Part shown: positions 1 to 8,430 of the stretch, in pieces | Position numbering within the stretch: position 1 is the stretch's first letter | How the letters are laid out: the number at the start of each line of letters is the position of its first letter | From: Marinobacter goseongensis | GTDB lineage: Bacteria > Pseudomonadota > Gammaproteobacteria > Pseudomonadales > Oleiphilaceae | Assembly: GCF_023156235.1 (NCBI RefSeq) | Contig: NZ_JAKZAI010000005.1 | Coordinates: forward strand, 62,001-126,000 | DNA: 64,000 nt | Direction: 5' to 3' | Notes under the pieces: generated by a model | What the model saw: only the letters and a program-made list of their open reading frames with translations | Database searches by the model: none | What the model was told of the DNA's origin: nothing | Program-made: the position numbers and the translations under genes

Positions 1-36
1 GAAAAAGCCGCAGCGTGGATTCTGGCGAATAAATGA
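1..36 (+). CDS. Possible 3' end of an upstream gene
   Basis: Reading from base 1 gives EKAAAWILANK and a TGA at 34-36, just before the ribosome-binding site of the next gene. A second frame also stops nearby (TAA at 30-32), so which frame is coding cannot be decided. Eleven residues are too few to name a family. Confidence 0.25.
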   Translation, partial: EKAAAWILANK

Positions 37-51
37 TCAGGAGAGGGACAC

Positions 52-534
52 ATGGACAATGGGGAAACCGCCACAGGCAGCTCGGATCTCGAATCAAGAC
101 AGCGAGCGACCCTTGCCCGTCTGGACAGGTTTTCCCGCATCACCGACACGGCATTCCGTATCCCTTTCACCGGCATCCGTCTGGGACTGGACCCGATCAT
201 CGGTCTGGTGCCGGTGATCGGCGACATCATCGGGCTGGTGCTGTCGCTGTATGTGCTACTGGAAGCCCATCGGGCCGGAGCCAGCAAACGGATCAAAGCG
301 CACATGGTGAAAAACATGCTGATCGAGACGTTTGGTGGCATGGTGCCGGTGGTGGGTGACGCCTTCGACATCGTCTACAAGGCCAACACCCGCAACACCC
401 GTATCCTGCGGGAATACCTGGAGAAGGAACTGCAGACCCCGCCCGCGCCGAGCTTTCCCTGGAAGCAACTGGTTTTCCTTATCGTTCTGCTGGCCATCAC
501 CACCGGACTGATCATACCGCTGCTGTCAGGCTGA
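52..534 (+). CDS. DUF4112 domain membrane protein
   Basis: 160 aa. A polar N-terminus (1-30) leads into the conserved DUF4112 core, with RIPFTGIRLGLDPIIGLVPV around residues 44-63 and a second GMVPVVGDAFDIVYKAN block near 95-111. Hydrophobic stretches lie at about 58-80 and at the C-terminus (about 139-158), so it is probably an inner-membrane protein. The start follows AGGAGAGGG at 39-47. DUF4112 has no established function. The divergent exporter gene downstream gives no functional clue. Confidence 0.85.
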   Translation: MDNGETATGSSDLESRQRATLARLDRFSRITDTAFRIPFTGIRLGLDPIIGLVPVIGDIIGLVLSLYVLLEAHRAGASKRIKAHMVKNMLIETFGGMVPVVGDAFDIVYKANTRNTRILREYLEKELQTPPAPSFPWKQLVFLIVLLAITTGLIIPLLSG

Positions 535-651
535 TCCGGCACTGGTTATCACCGACCGGCCGATGACCCGGAGTGAGCGGGGCCGCCAGCACGGCGAGGG
601 TGGCTTCCCGCTCGAGGCACAAACGCACACCGCGGTTCCCGATCATTGCGT

Positions 652-1548
652 TCAGGTCCTTTTTGTCGCTTTCCGGGTCACCACCAGTGCAACGCCGGCA
701 ATGGATATGGCGCCGCCGGTCATCGCCAGCACGCCCAGACGCTCATCAAACAGCCAGAATGCCTCCAGCGCGGTGACCGGCGGCACCAGGTAGAACAGAC
801 TCGCCACCTGGGACGCGGCGCCCTGGCGAATCAACCACATCAGCAACAGAATCGCGCCAATGGATACCCCGAGAATCAGCCACGCCATGGACAATTGCAA
901 CTGCAGTGACCAGGTCACTTCCCGGGTTTCCAGGGTGAAGGCACCGAGGGCAAAGAACGCCGCCGCGGCGCTGTACTGAATCAGGGTGCCAGCGACCAGG
1001 TCGGCCTGGGTGCCGTGGCGCTTCTGGTAAACCGTGCCGAGCGAGATACCGGTGAGCGAGAAGCCCGCCCATACCAGTGTCCAGAGCGGAAAGCCGGCAC
1101 TGCCGACCCGGTCGCCGGCGAACTTCTCCAGCAACACCAGAGTCACCCCGATCAGCCCCAGCCCCAGCCCCAGCCACTGCCGACCCGATACGCCCTCCTT
1201 GAGAATCACCACAGCGGCCGCCGCGGTCACCAGCGGCTGTAGCCCGACAATCAACGACACAATGCCCGATGGCATGCCGCCCTGAATGGCATAGTAAACG
1301 CCGCCCAGGTAACAGCCGTGCACCAGCAACCCGGTCACCGCCAGATGCCCGGCACTGCGCCAACCCGGCCAGCGCGTTTTCATCACCCAGGCCAGCCCCG
1401 CCAGCAGCGCGAGCGTCAACAGCATGCGGATCAGCAGCAATGTGAAAGGCTCGGCATAGGGCAGCCCGTACTTGGCACCGATAAAACCGGTACTCCACAG
1501 CCACACAAACAGAGCCGGAACAAGATAGGTAAAGAACAGGGATCGCAT
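652..1548 (-). CDS. EamA/DMT-family transporter
   Basis: 298 aa with about ten predicted membrane helices in two EamA repeats, the drug/metabolite transporter architecture. Motifs include the helix-1 WSTGFIGAKYGLPYAEP segment and, in the second half, WAGFSLTGISLGTVYQK. It probably exports a small metabolite or amino acid across the inner membrane; the substrate cannot be read from sequence. The ATG at 1548 is preferred over one 21 bases upstream because GGTGAG lies at the right distance before it. It is divergent from rsuA. Confidence 0.85.
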   Translation of the reverse strand: MRSLFFTYLVPALFVWLWSTGFIGAKYGLPYAEPFTLLLIRMLLTLALLAGLAWVMKTRWPGWRSAGHLAVTGLLVHGCYLGGVYYAIQGGMPSGIVSLIVGLQPLVTAAAAVVILKEGVSGRQWLGLGLGLIGVTLVLLEKFAGDRVGSAGFPLWTLVWAGFSLTGISLGTVYQKRHGTQADLVAGTLIQYSAAAAFFALGAFTLETREVTWSLQLQLSMAWLILGVSIGAILLLMWLIRQGAASQVASLFYLVPPVTALEAFWLFDERLGVLAMTGGAISIAGVALVVTRKATKRT

Positions 1549-1700
1549 GGAACTCACCGGAATGAACAACGTTCAGGATCTATCTACTGTAGTTGTCAGC
1601 AGGCAATCATTACAGATACAGAATGCCACCTTTAGAACCAGCACAGGTTGGCCACCAGCTGTGCTGGGACCCGGGGTGGCAAACGGCTATCATCTGCGCC

Positions 1701-2399
1701 ATGAAACTCTCACGCATCCTCAGCAACCAGAACGGTGTCAGTCGCCAGCGCGCCAACGCGCTGATTGCCGCTGGCCGCGCCACCATCGATGACCGGGTAT
1801 GCAGTGACGCCGCACGGGACGTGAGCCGGTTCGAAACAGTCAGGGTGGATGGCCGGGTAATCCAGCCCGGGCAATCCGCCCTTTATCTGATGCTGCACAA
1901 ACCCGCAGGCTACCTCAGCGCCACCCGGGACGATCTCCACCCCACCGTGCTGGCACTGGTGCCCCCGGAGCTCCACACTGACCTGCACATCGCCGGGCGC
2001 CTGGACCGCGCCTCGACCGGTCTGCTGATTCTGACCAACGACGGCAACTGGTCGCGCCGCCTGACCGAGCCCCGCGTCAAGCTGCCCAAGGTATATCGGG
2101 TGACGACCGCCCATCCGATTACAGCGGACACATCCCGCTGTTTTGCCGAGGGCATCTGGTTCGACTACGAGCAGCTCCGTACCTCCCCGGCCAGCCTGGA
2201 GATTCTGGGTGGCAACGAAGCCCGGGTCACCATCTATGAAGGCCGTTACCACCAGATCAAGCGCATGTTCCACGCCGTCGGTAACCGCGTCACCGCCCTG
2301 CACCGGGAGCAGATGGGCGACATTCGCCTGGATCCGGCGCTGGCTCCGGGTGACTACCGGTCTCTGCGCCGTGAAGAGACACTTTGCGTTCCGGAATAA
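1701..2399 (+). CDS. rsuA: 16S rRNA pseudouridine(516) synthase RsuA
   Basis: 232 aa, the usual RsuA length. An S4-like RNA-binding domain (about 1-60, KLSRILSNQNGVSRQRANAL) is followed by the synthase domain. The motif GRLDRASTGLLILTNDG carries the catalytic aspartate, and EGRYHQIKRMFHAVGN is the second signature of the RsuA branch. RsuA isomerises U516 in the small-subunit rRNA. The frame is open further upstream, but MKLSRIL matches the family start. Confidence 0.9.
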   Translation: MKLSRILSNQNGVSRQRANALIAAGRATIDDRVCSDAARDVSRFETVRVDGRVIQPGQSALYLMLHKPAGYLSATRDDLHPTVLALVPPELHTDLHIAGRLDRASTGLLILTNDGNWSRRLTEPRVKLPKVYRVTTAHPITADTSRCFAEGIWFDYEQLRTSPASLEILGGNEARVTIYEGRYHQIKRMFHAVGNRVTALHREQMGDIRLDPALAPGDYRSLRREETLCVPE

Positions 2400-2600
2400 C
2401 CCACCACGTCCGCATGTCGACCGCGAACACCGTAACTTATGAAAGCGTAATAGTGCGTCAATAAACAGTATATATCTTTCAGAAACAGAACGTTAAAAAC
2501 GGCAGAAAGGTCTGACCCATGGCCGGCCGAGTGTCGCCGTTTGTGCAAAACAGAAAGCTGTGCCACGTTGATAAGCGAAGCCATTAAAGGAGGAAAGGAT

Positions 2601-2777
2601 ATGCTCTATTGGGCTGTCGTGTGTCTTGTGATCGCAATCATTGCGGGCGTGCTGGGCTTTGGCGGCATTGCCGGCACAGCAGCAGGCATTGCGAAAATTC
2701 TGTTTTTCATCTTTCTGATCCTGCTGGTGATTTCTCTGGTGGCCAACGCCATGCGGGGCAAGGGCCCGAAAATATAG
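2601..2777 (+). CDS. DUF1328 small membrane protein (YtjA-like)
   Basis: 58 aa, two hydrophobic helices starting [20 protein letters not shown] and ending in a basic tail (MRGKGPKI). Length and sequence match the DUF1328/YtjA family of small inner-membrane proteins of unknown role. A very strong Shine-Dalgarno (AAAGGAGGAAAGGAT, ending at 2600) fixes the start and suggests high expression. It stands alone and is followed by a hairpin shared with the convergent SDR gene. Confidence 0.88.
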   Translation: MLYWAVVCLVIAIIAGVLGFGGIAGTAAGIAKILFFIFLILLVISLVANAMRGKGPKI

Positions 2778-2801
2778 CCACCGCTTCAGCAGGTCCGCAG
2801 G

Positions 2802-2841
2802 CTGCCAACTGCTCACGCCACAACCGACGAGCAGTTGGCAG
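2802..2841. terminator. Perfect 13-bp hairpin between convergent genes
   Basis: CTGCCAACTGCTC at 2802-2814 pairs perfectly with GAGCAGTTGGCAG at 2829-2841 around a 14-base loop. It lies between the ends of the DUF1328 gene and the SDR gene, so a bidirectional transcription stop is likely. There is no clear T run on either side. Confidence 0.6.
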
Positions 2842-2859
2842 TGTCCCTAGCTCATTGTA

Positions 2860-3663
2860 TTAATCGCGACCCATTTTCTGCTTCAGCAAGCGGTCCATCT
2901 GGCGGAACGCTGGCTGAGTCAGCCGCGTGACCGGACCGGGCAAAGCCGCCAGCGCCAGACTGCCCACGGTGCCAAGCGGACTGCCAACACGGGCCGGTTT
3001 CTTCCGGACCGCCTTCACGATCCACCCGGCGGCTTTTTCCACATCCATCATCGGCATGTGGCGATAGATGCTGGTTCTCGACGACATCGGTGTGCGCACC
3101 ATCGGAAAATACACCACCGTCACATCAATGCCCCTGTCACCCAGTTCCGCCAGCAGCGACCGGGAAAAGGACTCCAGTGCAGCCTTGCTGGCAAGGTAGG
3201 CGGAGAACAGCGGAATCGGCACCTGGGAGGACAGGGTGGATATGTTCACCACCTGCCCACTGCCCTGCTCCAGCATCCGTGGCAGCAGCTTCAGGGTCAG
3301 GCCGACCGCGGCAATGTAATTGATGTTGACGGTACGTTGGTAATCGTGGAGACGATCCAATGCACCGGTGATAGGCCGGCGAATCGAGTGCGCCGCATTG
3401 TTCACCAGCACATCGACCTGCGGATGATCGTCAAGAATGCGCAGGGCGCACTGATCCAGCGATGCCTCGTCGGTCAGATCGGCCGGGTAAATCCAGGCCT
3501 GCCCACCCGTTTCCACGATGGCCCGTTGCACCTCGGCAAGTTCCTCTTCCCGACGCGCCACCAGGCACACCCTTGCCCCCAGACCGGCCAACTGCCTGGC
3601 CGCCACCGCACCGATACCGCTGGATGACCCGGTAATCACCACGGTTTTTCCCGCTAGCCTCAT
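2860..3663 (-). CDS. SDR family oxidoreductase
   Basis: 267 aa classical short-chain dehydrogenase. The cofactor loop TGSSSGIG is at residues 12-19, NNAAHS is near 87, the catalytic serine sits in NISTLSSQ and the YxxxK pair is YLASK near 155. The basic residue pattern after strand 2 (LVARREEEL) suggests NADP(H). The C-terminal extension with ALPGPVTRLTQPAFRQMDRL resembles SDRs annotated as acting on lipids, but the substrate is unknown. Its start region faces the lytic transglycosylase gene. Confidence 0.85.
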   Translation of the reverse strand: MRLAGKTVVITGSSSGIGAVAARQLAGLGARVCLVARREEELAEVQRAIVETGGQAWIYPADLTDEASLDQCALRILDDHPQVDVLVNNAAHSIRRPITGALDRLHDYQRTVNINYIAAVGLTLKLLPRMLEQGSGQVVNISTLSSQVPIPLFSAYLASKAALESFSRSLLAELGDRGIDVTVVYFPMVRTPMSSRTSIYRHMPMMDVEKAAGWIVKAVRKKPARVGSPLGTVGSLALAALPGPVTRLTQPAFRQMDRLLKQKMGRD

Positions 3664-3771
3664 GTTCCCTGCCCTGTCGTTGTTATTGATTTTGCAGAGT
3701 AGAGCCGCTCCCGCGGGATTACAATGACCGGAACCGCCATCACATTTGCGGATAAGTACACGAACCGTTAC

Positions 3772-3800
3772 GTTTCATACGCGACACAAGGACGTATACT
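3772..3800 (+). promoter_or_regulatory. Candidate sigma-70 promoter of the transglycosylase gene
   Basis: GTTTCA (3772-3777), a 17-base spacer and TATACT (3795-3800). The -10 is good and the -35 weak. It lies 47 bases upstream of the ATG at 3847. Confidence 0.4.
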
Positions 3801-3846
3801 TGCCGTTGATAAGAAAGACTTCGTTCAGGGCAGATGTGAGTGCGCA

Positions 3847-4554
3847 ATGACCAGCAGTAAACGAATCCCGGGCTCACTGATTGTAGCTGCGTGGCTGACG
3901 CTGATAAGCGCCCCGACGCTGGGCGACACTGTGAAACGCGTGGTTCACCCCGACGGGTCGGTGGAATACACCAACGTCAACAGCAACGCGGGCAGCCCCC
4001 GCGCCTCCAGCAAAAACGAAGTGGTCTATCGCTACCGCGACAGCAACGGCGTGGTGGCCTACAGCAGCAGCCGGCCGGCCGATGCTAACTTTGATGTGAT
4101 CCGCTTTCACTGCTACGCCTGCGATCCCGAATCACGGGTCGACTGGCGCACCACCCCCCTTTTCCTGAAGCCCTACCGGGATGAAATCGAGACGGCGGCC
4201 CGCCAGTTTGACCTCGACCCCGCCCTGGTCCGGGCCGTCATTCATGCCGAATCTGCGTTCAATGCCGCAGCGGTTTCGCCCAAGGGCGCGCAGGGACTGA
4301 TGCAACTGATGCCCGGCACGGCGAGGGAGCTGGCAGTGACGAATGCGATGAACGCGGCTGAAAATATTCGTGGCGGCGCCGATTACCTGGCCCGGATGCT
4401 CAAGCGTTTCAATGGGGATACCCGGCTGGCTACCGCGGCCTATAACGCCGGTCCGGGTGCGGTCGGGCGCCACGGGGGCATACCGCCCTACGCCGAAACC
4501 AAGGCCTACGTTGAACGGGTGGGCATACTGCACGAACGCTACGCCGCGAACTAG
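3847..4554 (+). CDS. Lytic transglycosylase, SLT domain
   Basis: 235 aa exported murein lytic transglycosylase. A signal peptide (about 1-25, ending near TLGDT) precedes a DUF4124-like segment (VVHPDGSVEYTNV). The C-terminal lysozyme-like domain has the catalytic glutamate in VIHAESAFNAAAVSPKGAQG and the family motifs GLMQLMPGTARE and AAYNAGPGAV. It cleaves the MurNAc-GlcNAc bond of peptidoglycan to give 1,6-anhydro products. The reading frame extends 41 codons upstream; MTSSKRIPG is chosen because it starts the signal peptide. Confidence 0.88.
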   Translation: MTSSKRIPGSLIVAAWLTLISAPTLGDTVKRVVHPDGSVEYTNVNSNAGSPRASSKNEVVYRYRDSNGVVAYSSSRPADANFDVIRFHCYACDPESRVDWRTTPLFLKPYRDEIETAARQFDLDPALVRAVIHAESAFNAAAVSPKGAQGLMQLMPGTARELAVTNAMNAAENIRGGADYLARMLKRFNGDTRLATAAYNAGPGAVGRHGGIPPYAETKAYVERVGILHERYAAN

Positions 4555-4581
4555 AGCGCAGCGCCGCTCGGGAAAGGATTG

Positions 4582-4598
4582 CGGGGCGCTTTGCCCCG
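4582..4598. terminator. GC-rich hairpin between convergent genes
   Basis: CGGGGC, loop GCTTT, GCCCCG. It lies between the 3' ends of the transglycosylase gene and putA. The stem is short (6 bp) but nearly all G-C. No long T run follows. Confidence 0.4.
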
Positions 4599-4631
4599 AT
4601 CCCTGGGGCACAGATTCCCGCCGGTCAGACT

Positions 4632-7600
4632 TTACTCCGACGCCGCAATCAGACTGGCGTTACCGCCGGCCGCTGTGGTGTCGACGCACAGGTGGCGCTC
4701 GATCACAAAGCGCTGGTCAAGGGTGTGCTCAGTGATCAACGGCAGCAGGGCACCGTCCCGCTTCGCCAGTGCCTGGCGATATTCCCGCAACAGCGACGCT
4801 TCCGCACAGCTGACAACCGCAGTGAATCCCCGCGCCTGCTCCAGCGCCAAGGGCTCCAGCAAGCCATTCACACCCGCTATGGGCAGGCCGGCTTTCGCAG
4901 CCCGGGCGACGGTGTCTTCCACATCCGGCGCGATCACCACCACCTGGTTGCCCTGGGACAACGCCGTGGCTGCCTGTTCCAGTGCCGTTTGCTGGTCTGG
5001 CCCCAGACACACCACAACACCACGGGCGTGATTGCTCAATCGGTTCAATTCACCGGTCGGTCCCGGCAGTTCCTCGGCATGGGCGTCCAGCGGTGCAGGC
5101 ACCTGGCCGAAAATCGGCGTCAGAGCTTCGATCCGAGCCTCCGGTTTCAGGGGCTTCACGTCCTTGACGCTGCCGATCAGGCTTTCCAGCTTCTTGATAT
5201 CGATCGTCCTGGCACCAGACTCGGCCGCGCGTTCAACCGCACTGCCCTTGAGGAAGCGACGCACATACTGCGGCCCTCCCGCCTTCGGACCGGTACCAGA
5301 CAGCCCCTCACCGCCGAACGGCTGAGAACCCACAATGGCACCGATCTGGTTACGATTGACGTAGGTATTGCCCACCTTGATGCGGCTGGAAATGCGCTCG
5401 ACACGGCGGTCAACGCGGCTGTGGATACCAAACGTCAGGCCATAGCCCTTTGCGTTGATGGCATCCACCACCTTGTCGATGTTTTTGGCTTCGAACGTCG
5501 CCACGTGGAGAACGGGGCCAAAGATTTCCTCTTCCAGTTCTTCTATGCCGCTCACGCTGAGCACCGCCGGCGAGACAAACAGCCCCTTCTCCGGCACGTT
5601 CAGTTTCTTCAGCAAACGGCCCTTGCGCTCGAACTGGTCGCAATGGTCAACAATCTTCTTGCGGGCATTCTCATCGATCACTGGCCCCACATCGGTGGAC
5701 AGCCGCCAGGGATCGCCGATGCCCAGTTCTTCCATGGCGCCGTACAGCATCTCCAGCAGGTTCTCGGCGATGTCCTTCTGAACATACAGCATACGCAGGG
5801 CCGAACAGCGCTGGCCGGCGCTCTGGAACGAAGACGCCAGCACATCCCGCACCACCTGCTCCGGCAGCGCGGTGGAGTCCACAATCATGGCGTTCAGACC
5901 GCCGGTTTCCGCCACCAGCGGCGCGTCCGGCGTCATGTTGTCGGCCATAACCTTGTCGATACGCTGGGCCGTTGCGGTGGACCCGGTGAAGCACACGCCG
6001 GCCACCCGTGAATCGGATGTCATCGCTGCACCCACGGTTGCGCCGGTACCCGGCACCAGCTGGATGGCATCGGTGGGGATACCGGCCTGGTGCATCAGTT
6101 CCACCGCGCGCACGGCAATCAGGGATGTCTGCTCCGCAGGCTTGGCCACCACGGTATTGCCGGCTGCCAGGTTCGCCAGGATCTGCCCGGAGAAGATCGC
6201 CAGCGGGAAGTTCCAGGGCGAGATACAACAGATCACGCCCCGCGCCTCGCCGCTGTCTTTGTAACGCACCGCCTCGTTGGCGTAGAACTCGGCAAAATCC
6301 ACCGCTTCGCGAATCTCGGCAATGGCATCAAGCAGGGATTTACCCGCCTCGCGGGTGGCCAGCGCGAACAATTCATGGGCGTGTTCCTCGAAGAGCAGAC
6401 CCACCTTGCGCACGCAGGCGGCGCGCTCTTCCGCCGGGGTCGCAGACCAGCTGCGGAAACCGGCAACCGCAGCACCGATCGCAGTGCTCACGTCGGCATC
6501 GTTCGCCTGGGTAACATGACCGACCAGATCCTCCGGATTGGCCGGATTACGCACCACCTGCACCTCCGTGCCGGCGACGTCACCCGACATCACCGGGCCA
6601 CCCTTCCAACGGTAATCCCGGAATGCGTTACGACCGTCATCAATCTCTTTCACCGTCACCGGATCGGTAATGTCCCACCCCTTGGAATTGCGGCGCTGCT
6701 CCCCGAACAGCTTGAACGGGTGCACAATCGCCTTGCTGGAGATCTTGCTGCCCATTTCCTCCACACTGTCGATGGGGTCCTTGGCAATGTCCTCCGGCGT
6801 GATGCGGGTGTCCACAATCTGGTTAACGAACGAGCTGTTGGCCCCGTTCTCCAGCAGACGACGCACCAGGTAGGCCAGCAGATCCTTGTGCGGGCCGACC
6901 GGGGCATAAATACGACAAGGCACACCACTCACTTTCAGCACTTCGTCGTGCAGGGACTCACCCATGCCATGCAGACGCTGAAACTCATAGTTTTTCACGC
7001 CGCGAGCTTTTGCAAGCTCAAGGATCGACGACACTGAGTGGGCGTTGTGGGTCGCAAATTGCGGGTAAATCCGGTCTGCCATGTTCAGCAGCTTGGTGGC
7101 ACAGGAGACAAACGACACGTCGCTGCAGGCCTTGCGGGTGAACACCGGGAAGCCATCCAGCCCCATCACCTGGGCACGTTTGATTTCCGCATCCCAATAG
7201 GCGCCTTTGACCAGGCGCACCATGAACCGGCGATTGTGCTTCTCCGCCAGACCGTAGAGCCAGTCCAGTGCGAACGAGGCGCGCTTGCCATAGGCCTGTA
7301 CCACCACGCCAAATCCGTCCCAACCCTCCAGCTCGGGATCGGCCACCAGGGCCTCTATCACATCCAGCGACAGATCAAGACGATCCTGTTCTTCGGCGTC
7401 GATATTAAACCCCATGTTGGCGGCGGCAGCCTTTCTCACCAGCTCGCGGGCACGGGGCAGCAGCTCGTTCATCACCCGCTCTTTATTGCCGTACTCGTAG
7501 CGCGCCAGCAGCGCGGACAGTTTGACGGAAATCCCCGGATTCTTGCGAACGTCGCCCTCACAGCTCTTGGCAATGCTGTCGATGGCGTTGGAGTAGGATT

Positions 7601-8261
7601 CGTAATAGCGCTTGGCGTCGTCGTCGGTGCGAGCGGCCTCCCCCAACATGTCGTAGGAGTAGGTGTAGCCCTTGGCCATGTACTCTTTGGCTTCGTCCTG
7701 GGCTTCCCCGATGTCGCGACCAAGCACGAACTGACGCCCCATTTCCTTCATCGCCTGACCCGCCACTGTGCGCACCACCGGCTCACCGAAGCGTTTAAGC
7801 AGTTTCCGCAGGGTGTCGCCAATGGTATTGCGCTCGGAGTCCTTCAACAGGTTACTGGTCATCAGCAGCGCAACGGTAGCGGTGTTGATCAGCGGCGAGG
7901 ACGCCTTGCCTACGTGGGCACCCCAGGCGCCGGAGGTAATCTTGTCTTCGATCAGCTCGTGGATGGTGGTGTTGTCAGGCACTCGCAGCAACGCTTCGGC
8001 CAGACACATCAGCGCAACGCCCTCTTTGGTGGTGAGGCCGTATTCCGCCAGGAACTTTTCCATGATGGTGGATCTGGCGTTCTTGCGGACGCTGCGCACC
8101 AGGTCGGCGGCGCGGGCAGAAATGGCCTCACGCTCGGCCCGGGACAACTGAGCGCCAGCAATCATCTCCTGAATGACGGTGTACTCGTCAGCGAGATAAT
8201 ACTCACGAATCGACTGCCGGCTATCAACGAGCTCCGGCGTCACGGATTGCTGCGGTCTCAT
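4632..8261 (-). CDS. putA: Bifunctional proline/P5C dehydrogenase PutA (type B)
   Basis: 1209 aa. It oxidises proline to pyrroline-5-carboxylate (FAD-dependent PRODH barrel, about 80-470, with RFMVRLVKGAYWDAEIKRAQ) and then to glutamate (NAD-dependent aldehyde dehydrogenase, about 530-1000; catalytic cysteine in SAGQRCSALR, glutamate in VAETGG). A C-terminal ALDH-fold-like tail (about 1030-1209) is present. The N-terminal ribbon-helix-helix repressor domain of enterobacterial PutA is absent, so this is a type B enzyme that should not regulate its own gene. The ATG follows AGAGGG. It lies downstream of gdhB in the same direction, and an Lrp-type regulator sits beyond gdhB. Confidence 0.95.
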   Translation of the reverse strand: MRPQQSVTPELVDSRQSIREYYLADEYTVIQEMIAGAQLSRAEREAISARAADLVRSVRKNARSTIMEKFLAEYGLTTKEGVALMCLAEALLRVPDNTTIHELIEDKITSGAWGAHVGKASSPLINTATVALLMTSNLLKDSERNTIGDTLRKLLKRFGEPVVRTVAGQAMKEMGRQFVLGRDIGEAQDEAKEYMAKGYTYSYDMLGEAARTDDDAKRYYESYSNAIDSIAKSCEGDVRKNPGISVKLSALLARYEYGNKERVMNELLPRARELVRKAAAANMGFNIDAEEQDRLDLSLDVIEALVADPELEGWDGFGVVVQAYGKRASFALDWLYGLAEKHNRRFMVRLVKGAYWDAEIKRAQVMGLDGFPVFTRKACSDVSFVSCATKLLNMADRIYPQFATHNAHSVSSILELAKARGVKNYEFQRLHGMGESLHDEVLKVSGVPCRIYAPVGPHKDLLAYLVRRLLENGANSSFVNQIVDTRITPEDIAKDPIDSVEEMGSKISSKAIVHPFKLFGEQRRNSKGWDITDPVTVKEIDDGRNAFRDYRWKGGPVMSGDVAGTEVQVVRNPANPEDLVGHVTQANDADVSTAIGAAVAGFRSWSATPAEERAACVRKVGLLFEEHAHELFALATREAGKSLLDAIAEIREAVDFAEFYANEAVRYKDSGEARGVICCISPWNFPLAIFSGQILANLAAGNTVVAKPAEQTSLIAVRAVELMHQAGIPTDAIQLVPGTGATVGAAMTSDSRVAGVCFTGSTATAQRIDKVMADNMTPDAPLVAETGGLNAMIVDSTALPEQVVRDVLASSFQSAGQRCSALRMLYVQKDIAENLLEMLYGAMEELGIGDPWRLSTDVGPVIDENARKKIVDHCDQFERKGRLLKKLNVPEKGLFVSPAVLSVSGIEELEEEIFGPVLHVATFEAKNIDKVVDAINAKGYGLTFGIHSRVDRRVERISSRIKVGNTYVNRNQIGAIVGSQPFGGEGLSGTGPKAGGPQYVRRFLKGSAVERAAESGARTIDIKKLESLIGSVKDVKPLKPEARIEALTPIFGQVPAPLDAHAEELPGPTGELNRLSNHARGVVVCLGPDQQTALEQAATALSQGNQVVVIAPDVEDTVARAAKAGLPIAGVNGLLEPLALEQARGFTAVVSCAEASLLREYRQALAKRDGALLPLITEHTLDQRFVIERHLCVDTTAAGGNASLIAASE

Positions 8262-8430
8262 AGTTGTACCCTCTTGGTTGTTTGTCTCTCCGGCATTCTA
8301 CCGAGATCAACAAAGACAATTTGCCTGTAAAATCCAGACTAGCATGCCATTGCGTCTTTTTTCGCCGGGGAAAAAACTAAACTAATTCTCATGTACCGGT
8401 AATATTCAGACGCTTTACCTGCCTCCTCTT

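Noticed and set aside
7038..8330. 430-codon frame antisense to putA
   Set aside because: Composition is histidine- and glutamine-rich with no motif; PutA on the other strand is unambiguous.
8357..8376. Inverted repeat TTTTTTC / GAAAAAA between gdhB and putA
   Set aside because: Stem is almost all A-T with one G-C, too weak to call a terminator on either strand.
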